A DNA stretch of 64,000 bases, taken from contig OX387608.1 of assembly GCA_947568835.1 (NCBI GenBank), positions 10,144,001 through 10,208,000 of the forward strand, in the 5' to 3' direction. The notes under the pieces were generated by a model. The model did no database searches and was not told the DNA's origin. It saw only the letters and a list, made by a program, of their open reading frames with translations. Positions 38,326 to 49,621 of the stretch are shown piece after piece. Every line of letters begins with the position of its first letter. Position 1 is the stretch's first letter. Both the position numbers and the translations under genes were made by a program. Source of the DNA: Protonemura montana (lineage: Eukaryota > Arthropoda > Insecta > Plecoptera > Nemouridae).

Positions 38326-38864
38326 TCCGTTCGGTGAGATAACATATACCTAAGCGGCAGAGGCGCTACCGGTCGTTTTGGTCAAACTGAAATTTTTTTT
38401 AACACAAAATGATCTCCGCTGATTATTTTTTATTTTGCTCTCAAGCTTTTGTCGTGCTTAGATGATCCGATTTTCGAGAATAACTTTTCTATCGATTATA
38501 ACATTGCTGGGAATTATTTAGCAAATAAAAGGGTATTTTGAAAAATTAACCACTAAAATCATGACTGCAATTACATTCATGAGGTGGTAGCAATGTTAGG
38601 GGGCATTTATTGTGCTGGTGTCTTCTCTCACGGGCTAGACTGTTGCAATGCTGAGGGGGCAGTCCTTGTGCTGGTATCTTGTCTCACGGGCTAGACTGTT
38701 GCAATGCTGAGGGGGCAGTCCTTGTGCTGGTATCTTGTCTCACGGGCTAGACTGTTGCAATGCTGGGGGGGAGTTATTGTGCTGGTACCGTTTTTAACGT
38801 ACTAGACTGTAGAAATACTGGGGGGCAGTTCTTGTGCTAGTATCTTCTCTCACAGACGAGACTG
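38326..38864 (+). mobile_element. Family C element, copy 5, with amplified terminal segment
   Basis: This element opens TCCGTTCGGTGAGATAAC, then GGCAGAGGCGCTACCGGTCG and an internal region aligned with copies 1 and 6 (CAAGCTTTTGTCGTGC). Its right terminal block is then repeated in tandem. The CTAGAC landmark recurs at 38635, 38691, 38747, 38802 and (as CGAGAC) 38857, giving a period of 56, 56, 55 and 55 bp. Each unit contains GGGGGCAGTCCTTGTGCTGG and a TCTCACGGGCTAGACTG-type terminus. Confidence 0.82.
38586..38864 (+). repeat. 55-56 bp minisatellite made of transposon termini
   Basis: About five units lie in direct tandem. The second and third are nearly identical, while the outer ones are more diverged, consistent with recent duplication in the middle. 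The unit equals the family-C right end, so the array is an expansion of an element terminus and not an unrelated satellite. Confidence 0.82.
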
Positions 38865-39734
38865 AAGTTGAATTAAAAAATCAAGCTATAGTGCGATAAG
38901 GGGTAAGCTTTAACCCAGCTACATTATGGTGGAGGTGCCGGTTCCGCTCAGATAAAATCTTCCACATTCTATGTCTACACGTCGCAGGCACGATTTTGAA
39001 GGCGCCCACAACGAATTGCTCCAGCTATGTCAAGACAATGACATTTTCGGCATCCTTTTTTTCCAGGGGGACGAAAAAAAAGGAAAACCAGAACATTGCA
39101 GTTATATACTCTTACAGGCGCTGACCAAATCACAGCGTAACATTATGCAAACTTAACAAAAAATATCACGAATAAATTCCATCAAAATCTGCATCTAATC
39201 TCCATATCAGAAAACCGATAGCGGCATTTTCGATTAAATTTGATGGCATTGCCTTAACGCGAAACCAACGAACGCAATTGCACAGTGTCTTCAATTGTCT
39301 CAAGAATCTAAACCAGTATTAAAAGATGGTGTCTTGTTAACGTGAAATGGTTGGCAATAGTGATCGGTTGTATGGCTGACGTTTGCTCGTCTCTGTCACT
39401 CAGATGTCAGAAAACAAAAGGTTTCGGCGTGTAGTTTATGTCCGCAGATTGGAAATATATACCCATGCCTTGCACGATGGTACCCCATAAGCCGATTTCG
39501 ATAGAAGACCTGTGTAAAATGCGCTTTATAAGGTTAGGATTATTCGATAATGTGCATTATTTCTGCTCTCGTTGCAAACTTTATTGCGGTGAATTATTAC
39601 TGTTTCGATCTAGATTTAGTGTACCTAGCCAGATATTAACTTTGTAATTTCTTTGTAAATTCAATTGATCAACTGTGAGCTGATTAAGTGTACCGAGGAT
39701 GGGTCTATAAATGTTTTATCTTGTTTTATTTCAC
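38865..39734. other. Intron stretch, two short ATG-led frames
   Basis: Two ATG-led plus-strand frames (about 38971-39156 and 39438-39647) have no recognisable domain. The second contains a short SOCS-box-like string (HKPISIEDLCKM) but no rest of that domain. They are not called as genes. Confidence 0.4.
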
Positions 39735-40080
39735 TGAACTCTGATGCCGAATTGTAGAGCTTATGTTAAACTTTCTTTGCGAAAAAAGTACGCCGAATGT
39801 CTACTTTACCGACAAAAATGTCGGATGTTCATAGGAGGAGTCACCGTCGTCTCGAGTGTTAAGAAATTGTATTCACAGATTACTAGCATTTGAGACTGGT
39901 TTACACTCAATTAATCCTGATTAATGCTAACCTCAACGATTTAATATTTTGAGTCGTCATTAATTAATATTATAAGTTTGTTAAAAAGGATGGCCACAAG
40001 TGCCATCGGGTTGCCGGCTCGTTTGCTCAGCAGAATGTTTTAACGCTGGGATTCTGACCATACCTAAAGACTTGTAAAGT
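39735..40080 (+). mobile_element. Family B MITE-like element, copy 5, most complete
   Basis: This copy holds both ends: a left end with CTTATGTTAAACTTTC and TCTACTTTACCGACAAAAAT, the AGGAGTCACCGTCGTCTCG block, CATTTGAGACTGGTTTACAC, TATTTTGAGTCGTC and AGTGCCATCGGGTTGCCGGC. It finishes TTTGCTCAGCAGAATG and CTGACCATACCTAAAGAC. Left and right ends are inverted relatives around AGCGCTAATGTTAAAC. It has no coding capacity. Confidence 0.75.
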
Positions 40081-43078
40081 AAGACTGTTTTATAAAATTT
40101 ATAAATACACATAAGGTTAGTGGAGGGAATTTTCTTTCAATGTAAACCACGATTTTGTTCAAAACATGCTTAAAAATTGAGTTTTATTTTTCTAAAAAAG
40201 CAGTGAATCAAAGGTGCCAAGCTAAGTAACGGTCCGTCAATTCACTTGGAGTATGAATACAGCAAAACGCCTATGTTTGATTACAGCAAGCCTCACCTTT
40301 ACACCTTTCGAACTAAATACCAACCTCCACAGGTTTAACAAACAGATGATGCATCTGCATCGATTAAAACTTGTTCTGTCAAAGAAATCTTATATATACG
40401 CCACTTATAAACATGTCACGGTAGATTTTCTCAAGGAAACAGCAGCTGGCAAGATATCTATTCTCATTCGCATCTTTACAAGATGTGATCGTCCAAGTAA
40501 ATTAAATACTTTGATATGTTTCCTAAGGAAGTTGTAACACTCATTACAACTTACAATGTAAGTAACGTAACACATAGATGCCCAGACGGTGTCATGTAAG
40601 ATGCAAGAAATTCTCATGAATAGCTATGAGATCTGCAAGAGATTTTAGATTATTATAAATACAAAATGATTAATCGATAGGAAATGGTTTTGTGTATCTT
40701 CAAGATTTTTCCCTCTCATTTATATATGGTGAGAGTAAACGTAGAAAAAAACACACGTGAGAATAAAGGTTTCGATTGACCAGGTTATAGGTATACAATA
40801 GGGCAGTGCGTAAGCCCTTTTTGCCTTACATTGGATAATAGAATAGGGGGGTCGTAATTTTTAGCCAGTATAAGCCCCTCCGGCCATGTTGTGCTCGGAG
40901 AGGCGGAAAAAATATTGTGTGGAAAAATGCATAAATGTCATCGTAAAGTATGACGTAACAATATCATATGAGGTGAAATTTTGTCTCGATATTTTTAAGC
41001 GTTGTCATTTATTTTTTTTCAAAAGATACACACTGCGATAATTTCTATCCCCAATTGTCAGATCTTTGATGCTTTACGAGCAGCCTTTGGCTATAAATTT
41101 TGTCTTTCGGTATTTCACCGTTTGTTCTCTTCGGTTTGAAGTATCAATTTAAATTAAAAATCCTTTACAAATATCAAAGCATGGCACAGGAATACCCTCC
41201 GATACTTTATATGAACCCAAAACTCACTGTTCACTATTGAAAATATTAAACGGTTCTCAAGAAATGTTAAAGTTAAAAATTGCTCAAATCCAGTAACAAT
41301 TACCGTTACAGATTCAAAAACCAGAATCAGACATCTCGTAACGTCTTGTTAGCCCAAGACAATGTTAGAAAATGTGTACGTGTCATAAAATATGAACATA
41401 CCGAGTTGATGATGACATTAATGTCTTCTCCGTTTCTCGCAGCTTGCAACTGCAGTTGCACCTAGCATGAAAGATGCATTATAAATAACAATGCATTTGA
41501 AATAGATGCATGCGCCCCCTCCTCGTCCCCTCCCCCTTACCGCCCGTGCAATGAGAGAAATGAACTCAGCAAATAGCGATTGCCAAAACGTTAAAACAAA
41601 CTTTTAAAAGTTAATTCTTTGCGAATGCTTTCAAATTATTTTTAAATATCACGAGCAAAGCTTAAAATGTAGGGCTGAATAAAATTGAGGTTCAATTATC
41701 TGTAATAGGTTTCGTGTCAGTTGGTATTGGTCATCCTTGTGTGAAATATATATGTGGTAGATTGAACGTGCGCACTAAATCAATCTTACTGATTGGATAT
41801 TTTGCGCCGGGTTCACCGTAAAAAATGTCTTATTTGTTAGAAGACCGAACAGCTAATGAGTTTTTTTTTCTGTCGAGCCGACAATTATGAAAAATACGTA
41901 TTACAAAATAGCTGTTTGTAAAAAAAAAATGTTCAAGTATACATTTTACTGAAAAAATATTAATACTTTTATTTTCCCCGAGTCAAATCAAATTTCATAA
42001 AATTGTAGTCAAAACAGAATCGTAAATGTCTGGCAGCTCTCGCCCTCGCCCTGTCCCAGAGGGATTTAACAATATGCATGAGGCTATTTAAAAATTCCGA
42101 ATCAGGTGTCCAGCCATGATTGGTTATCCAACAATTAAAATACCCTACCGCCTCCATTACATATTTTATTACTAACAATATATATGCCAGGACGCTTAGT
42201 CCAAACACACTTAACATTCAGAGTATCACGTGACTAGCAATAAGCATTTTACCTCGCAGCTGGAGGTATTAATTATAAACCAAATGCTTGGATTCTCTTA
42301 AGTTTAACAGCTCTGTAAAGGTTGTATTTAATTAACAGTGGTTTCACCTTACCCATACTTTATGAGAATCTGTTCCTTTATTTCGTTACATTATGTGAAA
42401 TGGAGACCGAATCATATTTTTCTGTAGGCATAAAAAAAATAAGAAACGACATAAAGATTGAAATTAACTAAGTTTTTTTTAAGTCAAGCAGCAACCAAAT
42501 GTCATTAAATTTTAACAGTGCCTAGCGATATTTCTTGTAATGAACTTTTGATACTTAAATTTAGTTATAGGTGTATAGTCAAAATTTATTTTCTACAATT
42601 AGTTATGCTTGACAAAGTTCAGTGACGATAAAGTCTGGTGGTTGATTAATGGCTTACCATTGGTATTTTCGATGGTACGCCATTAAGACCAATTGGTATT
42701 GTCCCATTACGGTAACGGATCAATACTGTATGAAATTTGACTCCATTAAAAAGAATGTAAGACAAGTCAGGCGCAAAGACGAAGTCCCCGAAACTTTTTT
42801 AACAATTATCCTGAAATCTGCATTTCTTTTAGCTTTTTAGTGCTGATAAAACGTGATTTTAAAACACCTTTTAAATAGTTATAATAAAGGCTTATAGTAA
42901 AGGTAATAGTAATAGTAAATAATAGTAATGGCTAATAATAAGAACGTATTTGATTAAAAAATGACAAATCCGCTGTGAAGAACTGCATGCGAAAGTGTCT
43001 TTATATCGATGAGATCAATAAAAATGAACCTCTTTCCTTCTCGCCTTTAGACAAAGTTGACAGCTATAGTTCAACACA
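40081..43078. other. Intron stretch with one small ORF candidate
   Basis: AT-rich sequence. Short AGTAAT-type repetition lies near 42895-42940. Apart from the small minus-strand frame at 41969-42217, nothing coding was supported. Confidence 0.5.
41969..42217 (-). other. Small ATG-led ORF, 82 residues, possible membrane peptide
   Basis: This frame has a true ATG, an N-terminal hydrophobic segment (VFGLSVLAYILLVIKYVMEA), a Trp/Cys-rich middle (YFNCWITNHGW) and a basic stretch (RARARAARHLRF) before the stop. This arrangement looks more protein-like than most chance frames in the window, but no family is recognised, the codons are AT-biased like the intron, and no promoter or splice context supports it. 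Confidence 0.18.
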
Positions 43079-43492
43079 ATTGATTATTGCGGTTTAACGA
43101 CGCACTGTTTTGTCAACGGGTCCTGTGGCACTGGTCCAATGGCATTGGTGGACGAGTGAATTATGATAAGGTTGAGGGTAAATAAGAAATTACCTAGCCT
43201 AGAATGGAGGAGGGGTAACCCGGTGCCAGTATGTAGCCTACTCCTGCGAAGAGCACCAAGGGGACCACCGGTTTAAAGTTCCTTCTGAAGGACGGTACAA
43301 CTCGAACAGCAGGATTCCTCCACAAATCCATGCTGTCGAGAGGTTGATAAGCAAGGCAAACGTGGTTGCTGTTCTAACTTTAATCCCTCCAACCTCTCGC
43401 CCGAACAGAACTGGTCATGTGTATGATGGTCACCCATCCAATACCTGACCCAGCGCAGTATTGTTTAACTTCAGTGATCTCACGAGAACCAG
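43079..43492 (-). mobile_element. 5S-rRNA-headed SINE, best-preserved full copy
   Basis: This copy is about 414 bp. The plus strand shows the complement of the tail (TTTAACGACGCACTGTTTTG), the body (TGTGGCACTGGTCCAATGGC, GAAGGACGGTACAACTCGAA, TCCATGCTGTCGAGAGGTTG) and then the head (GATGGTCACCCATCCAATAC, GTTTAACTTCAGTGATCTCA). In sense orientation the head reads GATCACTGAAGTTAAACAAT then TATTGGATGGGTGACCATCA, closely following the 5S rRNA internal control region. A short CAACAC occurs on both flanks and may be a target duplication. Confidence 0.88.
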
Positions 43493-45767
43493 TGTTTGCA
43501 ACACGACAAACCATTCGGTAATGTATTTTGAAAACTCTTGGTTAATTATCTTACCCTAATTACGCCTTATGTTTAGCCTGACATTTTTAAGACAATTTTT
43601 TCAATAATTTTCCGGCTTTCTTTCGAAATCACCCCCTAGATCATAACACGGAGTATTTGTTAAGACGGCTTGAAAGCGCAGGCACTTTTCTGAGGGAGGT
43701 GGGCGGGAGGGGGAGGGGTGCAACTTCTTTAACATTGGGATAGCTCCGTCTACCAGGCGACACGACCACCTCCTTAGCACTAACAATTTTAAAAATCTCG
43801 TTGCGAGCATCTATTGTATTTCTGTTATTTTAAGTGGCATTCTTATTTGTTTTGCATATTTATGCATGGCTCATTAACATGCTTCTTACAAGAAAACTTC
43901 AAAGGTTATTATTAATAGGTATATAGTGATGTGATGGCGAATTTAAAACGTAAATTTGTTTTATTTTGTAATTAGCTGTTGAAATAAAAAGTAATAGAAA
44001 CCATAGAAATTGAGTGAAATTCTGTTGTTTCTGTTAATTTCGTCAATGATTGCCTTTTCTTGTAAACACACTTGTGAACTTGTACTAAAAATGTATTGAG
44101 AGAAATAAGATTTTTTTTATAATTGGCTTTTTTTATTAATTAAGAAAAAATCAATTAATTGAGATAAAAGTGTGTAACTTGAAATCTGTATAGTGTGAAA
44201 TTAAAAAATCAGTATCCCCAAAAGCCAGTAAAACCATACTCACCCTACACAAAAAAAAAACACAACAAAACCCCCAAACATCCATCAAAATACCCCGAAA
44301 AACACACACATATATAGATATATAAACACATACATATTCCATCACATCCCATATCCCAATGTAAATCCTAGGCACACACTCACACATACATACATCCCAT
44401 CCGTCGAGTGTGCGCCATCCCTAGCCAACCATCCCTTCCGTAATTGCTCGTTCACCCCAAATGCCCCGCCCTGAGTTCCAGCGAGCGATGACGTCATGCC
44501 TCCTCCCCCCCCTCGACCGAGTCGTCGACGACTCGCAGGGAGGAAAGGGTTGAAACGACGCCGCGCAATCAGCGTGCGCGTTAAGCGTCGGGACGCGCCT
44601 GATGAGAGTCGCTGGTGATTAAAACTTGTGCGCGCAAAGACAATTCGCTGGTGGGCGGTGACGTTTCTGGGTAATGCATCGCGTTCAGGGTAATTAGTGG
44701 ATGGGGGAGTGGGGGTAATGGTGGTTATGATCAGGTTTTCATATGATATGGATTAAATTGGCGGGTTTATGCAGGGGCGTTTTTGTTTTTGTGGTTGGTT
44801 TCCGGTTAGGTTTTTGGAGGATGTTCATATCTCAGTGAATTTTAATTGGGCTGGATTAAAATACGATAATTAATTAGATACACTCAATGACGGAGTGTGC
44901 ATTTATGGTTGTATTAACCTAAGCTATTCCAAAAAAGGTTCTGCAATTCATTTAAATTGAACAATTCGATATCACTTCCCGTTAGCATCATTGCACCTTT
45001 AAAGGATTATTTACTTCTGAAAAAGAATGCTATTAATAGGCTATAAAGTACTGCCGTGTGAAAGTAACTGGCAATTAACGGCAAGTAAAGGAATTAAGGA
45101 AAGAAGCAGAATTGAAACAAGGAGAATTTCTCAATACTGAAACATGCATGTCTGGCACGAAACAGTGAAAAGTTAAAGAATTAAAACATTTTTAGCTTGA
45201 GAATATCGTAAGGTCTTCAATTTAAATGCCATTGAAATGAGCTGAGATGTCATACGAGGGACTCGTGAACGATACAAAATTTCGAAAAAGTTCCATAGTT
45301 GAAAAAATATCCTGGTTTTAACTTTAAATGTATATCAAATTCGTTGAGTTCATCCAGATGATTGACACAAAAGACCTTATGACTCAAATTATGCTAACTT
45401 ATTCTCTCCTGCCATCGCTTTGAAGGGGGATAGTTTTTTTTATTCTTTAGCTCAATTCAATAATCTCGTTGTGTTAACGCGTGAAAAGAAATTTTGGTCT
45501 CACTTTCAAAAAAAAAACAGGGATTACACAGCTTTTCCGAATGAAGTCAAGGACGCCTGCGTTACTGAGAACTTTTCAACCCGCGTAGACGGAATTCAAA
45601 CGCCACCCCTCAGCGTCCCACGAAAAGCATCGAGCAAAAACAAAATCGTTAAAATCCCGGTCCAGAATTGCAGCAGCTCTCCCGCCCGCTAAGACTACAT
45701 GCTATGAGAAGGTGCTTGCTGACAATTTAGTGGCGTTCAACTCACTTTTAGGTGTATACGGTGACAA
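43493..45767. other. Intron stretch with a CpG-rich block
   Basis: This includes AC/AT microsatellites at 44299-44338 and 44371-44393 and the GC-rich island at 44395-44660. A short plus-strand frame at 45420-45692 starts with TTG and has no recognisable motif, so it is not called. Confidence 0.5.
44395..44660. promoter_or_regulatory. CpG-rich block with a CRE and palindrome (putative regulatory)
   Basis: This locally GC- and CpG-rich block contains a perfect cAMP-response-type octamer TGACGTCA (44489-44496). About 20 bp away is the perfect 16-bp palindrome GAGTCGTCGACGACTC (44519-44534), followed by GCGCAATCAGCGTGCGCG-type sequence. Such a cluster in an AT-rich intron is consistent with an enhancer or alternative promoter. 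No transcript evidence can be read from the sequence. Confidence 0.35.
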
Positions 45768-46217
45768 AGCGGTTCTCGTGAGGACATTGAAGTTAATCAA
45801 CATTGTCTTCAGTAAAGAATTGGATGGGTGACCATCACACTTACCACGTTTACTAATTTTTGAGTTGCAATAGCTGTTTTTGTGAGATAACCGAAGTTAA
45901 GCAACATTGTTCTCGGTAAAGAATTGGATGGGTGACCATCACACATACCACGTTTACTCATTTTTGAGTTGCAAGAGCTGTTTTTGTGAGATAACCGAAG
46001 TTAAGCAACATTGTTCTCGGTAAAGAATTGGATGGGTGACCATCACATATACCACGTTTACTAATTTTTGAGTTGCAAGAGCTGTTTTTGTGAGATCACC
46101 GAAGTTAAGCAACATTTTTCTGAGTCACATATTGGATGGATGCCCATCCAAAAACCTAGCGAACCTCAATCGAGCTTTAGGGCCCTGCAATATGTCGTTT
46201 AACATCAATCAATGAAC
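45768..46217 (+). mobile_element. Multi-headed 5S-SINE: 104-bp tandem array of 5S-like units
   Basis: Four 5S-like heads lie in direct tandem. The landmark TGGATGGGTGACC starts at 45821, 45925 and 46029, and its variant TGGATGGATGCCC at 46133, so the period is exactly 104 bp three times. Each unit has the box-A-like GAAGTTAAGCAACATTG and box-C-like GGATGGGTGACCATC of the 5S internal promoter, joined by a CACGTTTACTAATTTTTGAG linker. After the last head come GGGCCCTGCAATATGTCGTT, TAAC and ATCAATCAATGAA, the usual family tail without the usual body. Confidence 0.85.
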
Positions 46218-47570
46218 CTAGCGAAGTAGTAAGCGAAATTTAAATTCAATTATTTGATTTACTAACTTAATCGAGCAGTCAATCACTTCCAATCAATTTA
46301 AGAAGCCCATGTTTGGTCATGTGTGCAGACTGAATTTCCCATAATTACTCTTGGCTAAATGGGATAGCACAAGATACCACCAACCAACAAGCACGGCAGC
46401 TCCAATACCATTCCTTGATGACCAGACAAGTCACTGTAGGCTCTCGGCTTGTGTGACTTAATTTATCCAATCAACCAAAGTAATCGATACAACAACTTAT
46501 CAACTATGTTCAGACTTCTTAGTTATCATTACAGTCTCTCGGTGCAACAAGCACTAACGGTTCACCAGGGTTAAAAATTGATTTACAAATTATTAAAATT
46601 AAACATTGATATCTCAAAGAATTGCTTTGCTAAAATAGTGTGTTTTATTCATTTCAAAACCTTTCCAACGCCTCATCTAACCAGCGTTCAGTCAAAATCT
46701 CCCCACAGCCCCCACCTCACGTATACCACACCAACCCTTTACACTGCTGAACATGCATCTCCTTATTTTCATACTACGGCACGTCTGTTAATATCGCAAG
46801 AAAATAATTAAAATTTCAGGTGCTTCCAGGGCAAGCAATATACGGTTAATGATATTTAGTAAAAATTTCATCCTCCATTAATTTCCAAAAACCCATGCGC
46901 ACACGTATACACCCGGCACAGCGCGGCTTAAATTCTCTCTAGCTGGCACGAGTCGTAAATGTCAGTCCCATTTTTAAAACCATCTCAAGTTCTTTTTCTC
47001 TTTCTCTCTCTTTTTCTATTCATCATCGCATGCTCTTTACACTTCTCAACTTCTTCGCATTTCTTTCTTTAGTTTTATAATGTGTGGTGTGGGTGTGCAG
47101 ATAAATCAATGGATGCCAACACATAAGTAACTATTCGACCAAATGTTAATGGTGTTTTCGTTTTTATTTTTCTTACACACCGATATGGGTGGGTCTCGCT
47201 ATGGCCTCGCGATCCGCGTGAAGGTAAGTCGGTAATTAGTCTTAGCAGCGGTCACACCGTCGTGAACATAAGAGGCGGCGACAAAGGAGCTATAGCTCTT
47301 TACGATGTACGGCATGCGATCGTGATATCAGATGAGAGAACTGGTGTCAAATCTTCACGAACAGATTTAGAGAAACGATTGTAAAACACGTGAGTTTTTT
47401 GGTCGGCCATTAGAAGACGTTTTTTAACAAAAGAGTGTGAACCAATAAAAAAAAGTACCTTGTTTTAATGCAATTTCAGTAAAAAAAAAGAAAAACATTG
47501 TTGCGTCGATTTAACGATTCTCGTGCTTTCAAAATGGTAAGATATTTTCTATTGGGTTGTTTGAAACAGT
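46218..47570. other. Intron stretch without recognised features
   Basis: This has a CT-rich tract near 46985-47025 and short open frames only. Confidence 0.5.
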
Positions 47571-47880
47571 TGATTGATTAGTGTGGTTTAACGACGCACT
47601 GTTTTCATAATGGGCCCTGTGGCACTGGTTGATTGCATGGATGATGATGAATCTAACTTAAACTAGAAGTGAGGAACAAAAACCGGTGACGGTCCGTTGC
47701 CTAATCCTGTCTAATAGAACCAAGGGAACTCCAAGAGGCCTGTAACGAAGGACGGTACTACGGGAACAACAGGATTCGTCCAAAAATCCATGATGTCGAA
47801 AGGTTGATAAGCAAGGCGTATGAAGTTGCTGTACTAACTTTCATCCCTCCAACCTCTCTCCCTAACAGAACTGGTAAATT
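47571..47880 (-). mobile_element. 5S-headed SINE, head lost
   Basis: The plus strand shows the tail complement (TTGATTAGTGTGGTTTAACG), the body (GGGCCCTGTGGCACTGG, GAAGGACGGTACTACGGGAA, TCCATGATGTCGAAAGGTTG) and CAACCTCTCTCCCTAACAGA, ending at AACTGGTAAATT. The 5S-like head, and with it the presumed promoter, is missing. Confidence 0.82.
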
Positions 47881-49305
47881 GTCAGTTGTAAACCAAAAAA
47901 ACATTATTCAGATTCGTTCAAGGGCCAGTTTTGAAATGTCCACTAAAATAAGCAATCGGAGGTAAAGATGACAAAAAAAGTATCATATTGGTTGTGCCTA
48001 TAAAGGTGAGTCATTATTTAGCAGTATTCCAGCAGTTTGGTCTTCAGGTCTCGCAACACTTTTTATTAAATCCATACAAATAAACTAAAATATTCCATCT
48101 CTATCACCCTACCACCAACAATACCCCTGGAAATCACTCACAGATTTCCACGCACAAGCTACAAATCACCAGAGAGAACGCTATCCCCGTGATTCCAATT
48201 AATCGCCGTTCCTCACGGGACCCTTGCTTACAGATCCAAGAGACAGCTAAGAGGTCAACACAAGCCCGGCCAAAGACAAGATAGCAAATAGTATTTTTGT
48301 CTTGTTTGTCATGTGTTAGCGTTGACGTGCGTGTGTGTCGTCGGAACCATTAGCTACAGGAATTAGTCGGAGCTGTAGGGCCCGGGGCTTGTGAGGTTTT
48401 GCTAACAGGTGGGTGGAAGGGGCGGTCACCCCTCGTCCATGTGAGTCGGACCAGGGCGATCGAATCGTTGGTCACCTATTTGCTCAAGAGAGTTGCAGGC
48501 GAGGGAGATTTGCTCGTGTACGTTGGGGATTGATTTTTTGGCTTATGCGGATTTCGAGAGTAATTGTGGCTGTGGTTGAACCAAGGGTAGAGAAAACTGG
48601 ATTTATGAAGTGATTTTACTAACATGGATAAACTCTGCTCATACTTAAAATAAAACAAAAAAGCACACATTTTTACTGATTTTCTGATAATTTTTGATGT
48701 TTAAAAAGAAGAAAATTAAACAGATACTAAAAAAAAAAAAAATTAAGATCCTACTGTGGTCTACTTAATTTAAGAAGACACTGTTTTGTCACATAAACTC
48801 AAATTATTTTTGTAGTTGTCAATATGTTTTCTTTGAAGTTTAAAGACCAATAAAAGTTTAAATTTTAAACCACATCTTCGAGTTCAAAGAAAATAGTGCC
48901 CTGGACCTTGCCGTGTAACGTATTTCTATATCACAGACCATTCCCTTTTGATTTTAACTTTGTGCTAAAAACTATATTTTTCTTGTTTTCCGCGTGTTTC
49001 TCAAATTTGCCAGAGTGGACGTTCTGATAATAATATTATAATTAAATAGAAATTGCAACTGAAAGGAATCGTTTTTTTATGAGTTGCGACAGAAAATCGG
49101 ATTCAGAAGTTTCAAGGCCAAAAAATCTAGGAAAATGTTAAAGACTGGTCACCGTAAAGTACGTCCTCGCTTATAAACAAGTTGGTCAAGGTTGTTAATA
49201 TGTATCTAAATTACTCTGAAAAATATTTAGAATGTACGGTGGATCATTGAACATGCCTTTGAAAATTGCATGTAAAATACCGAACAGTTTGGCGTGTTGG
49301 AAACA
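47881..49305. other. Intron stretch without recognised features
   Basis: AT-rich sequence with poly-A tracts. A short GC patch near 48370-48450 has no recognisable content. Confidence 0.5.
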
Positions 49306-49621
49306 GCAGTTCTCAACGGTTTCAAAGTTAAGCAACACCCCTTTGGTTCAGGTATTGGATTGGTGACAATCATACACATGGCCAGTTCTGTTCGGGAGAG
49401 AGGTTGGAGCGATGAAAGTTAGTACAGCAACTTCATTCGCCTTGCTTATCAACCTCTCGACAGCATGGGTTTGTGGAGGAATCCTGTTGTTCGCGTTGTA
49501 CCGTCCTTCGGAATGGACGTTAAGCCGGTGGTCCCTTTGACGCTCGTTGACAGATGCGCCTGCACAGCGTTTCCCCTGTTACCACCCAGAAGATCCGTTC
49601 TCAAAACCCCACCAATCAATA
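49306..49621 (+). mobile_element. 5S-rRNA-headed SINE, 3' body shortened
   Basis: The head (CAGTTCTCAACGGTTTCAAA, GTTAAGCAACACC, GGTATTGGATTGGTGACAAT) is followed by the body (GGCCAGTTCTGTTCGGGAGA, CATTCGCCTTGCTTATCAAC, CGTTGTACCGTCCTTCGGAA). Part of the 3' region is missing before GTTCTCAAAACCCCACCAAT and the ATCAATA end. Confidence 0.83.

Noticed and set aside
38586..38864. CRISPR-like repeat-spacer array
   Set aside because: The units are directly contiguous 55-56 bp repeats with no variable spacers, in a eukaryotic intron; they are copies of a transposon terminus.
39438..39647. SOCS-box protein exon
   Set aside because: Only a dozen residues (HKPISIEDLCKM) resemble the start of a SOCS box; the conserved LPLP part and any splice context are missing.
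45768..46217. Tandem array as a 5S rDNA cluster
   Set aside because: The units lack the 5' and 3' portions of 5S rRNA and end in a SINE tail.
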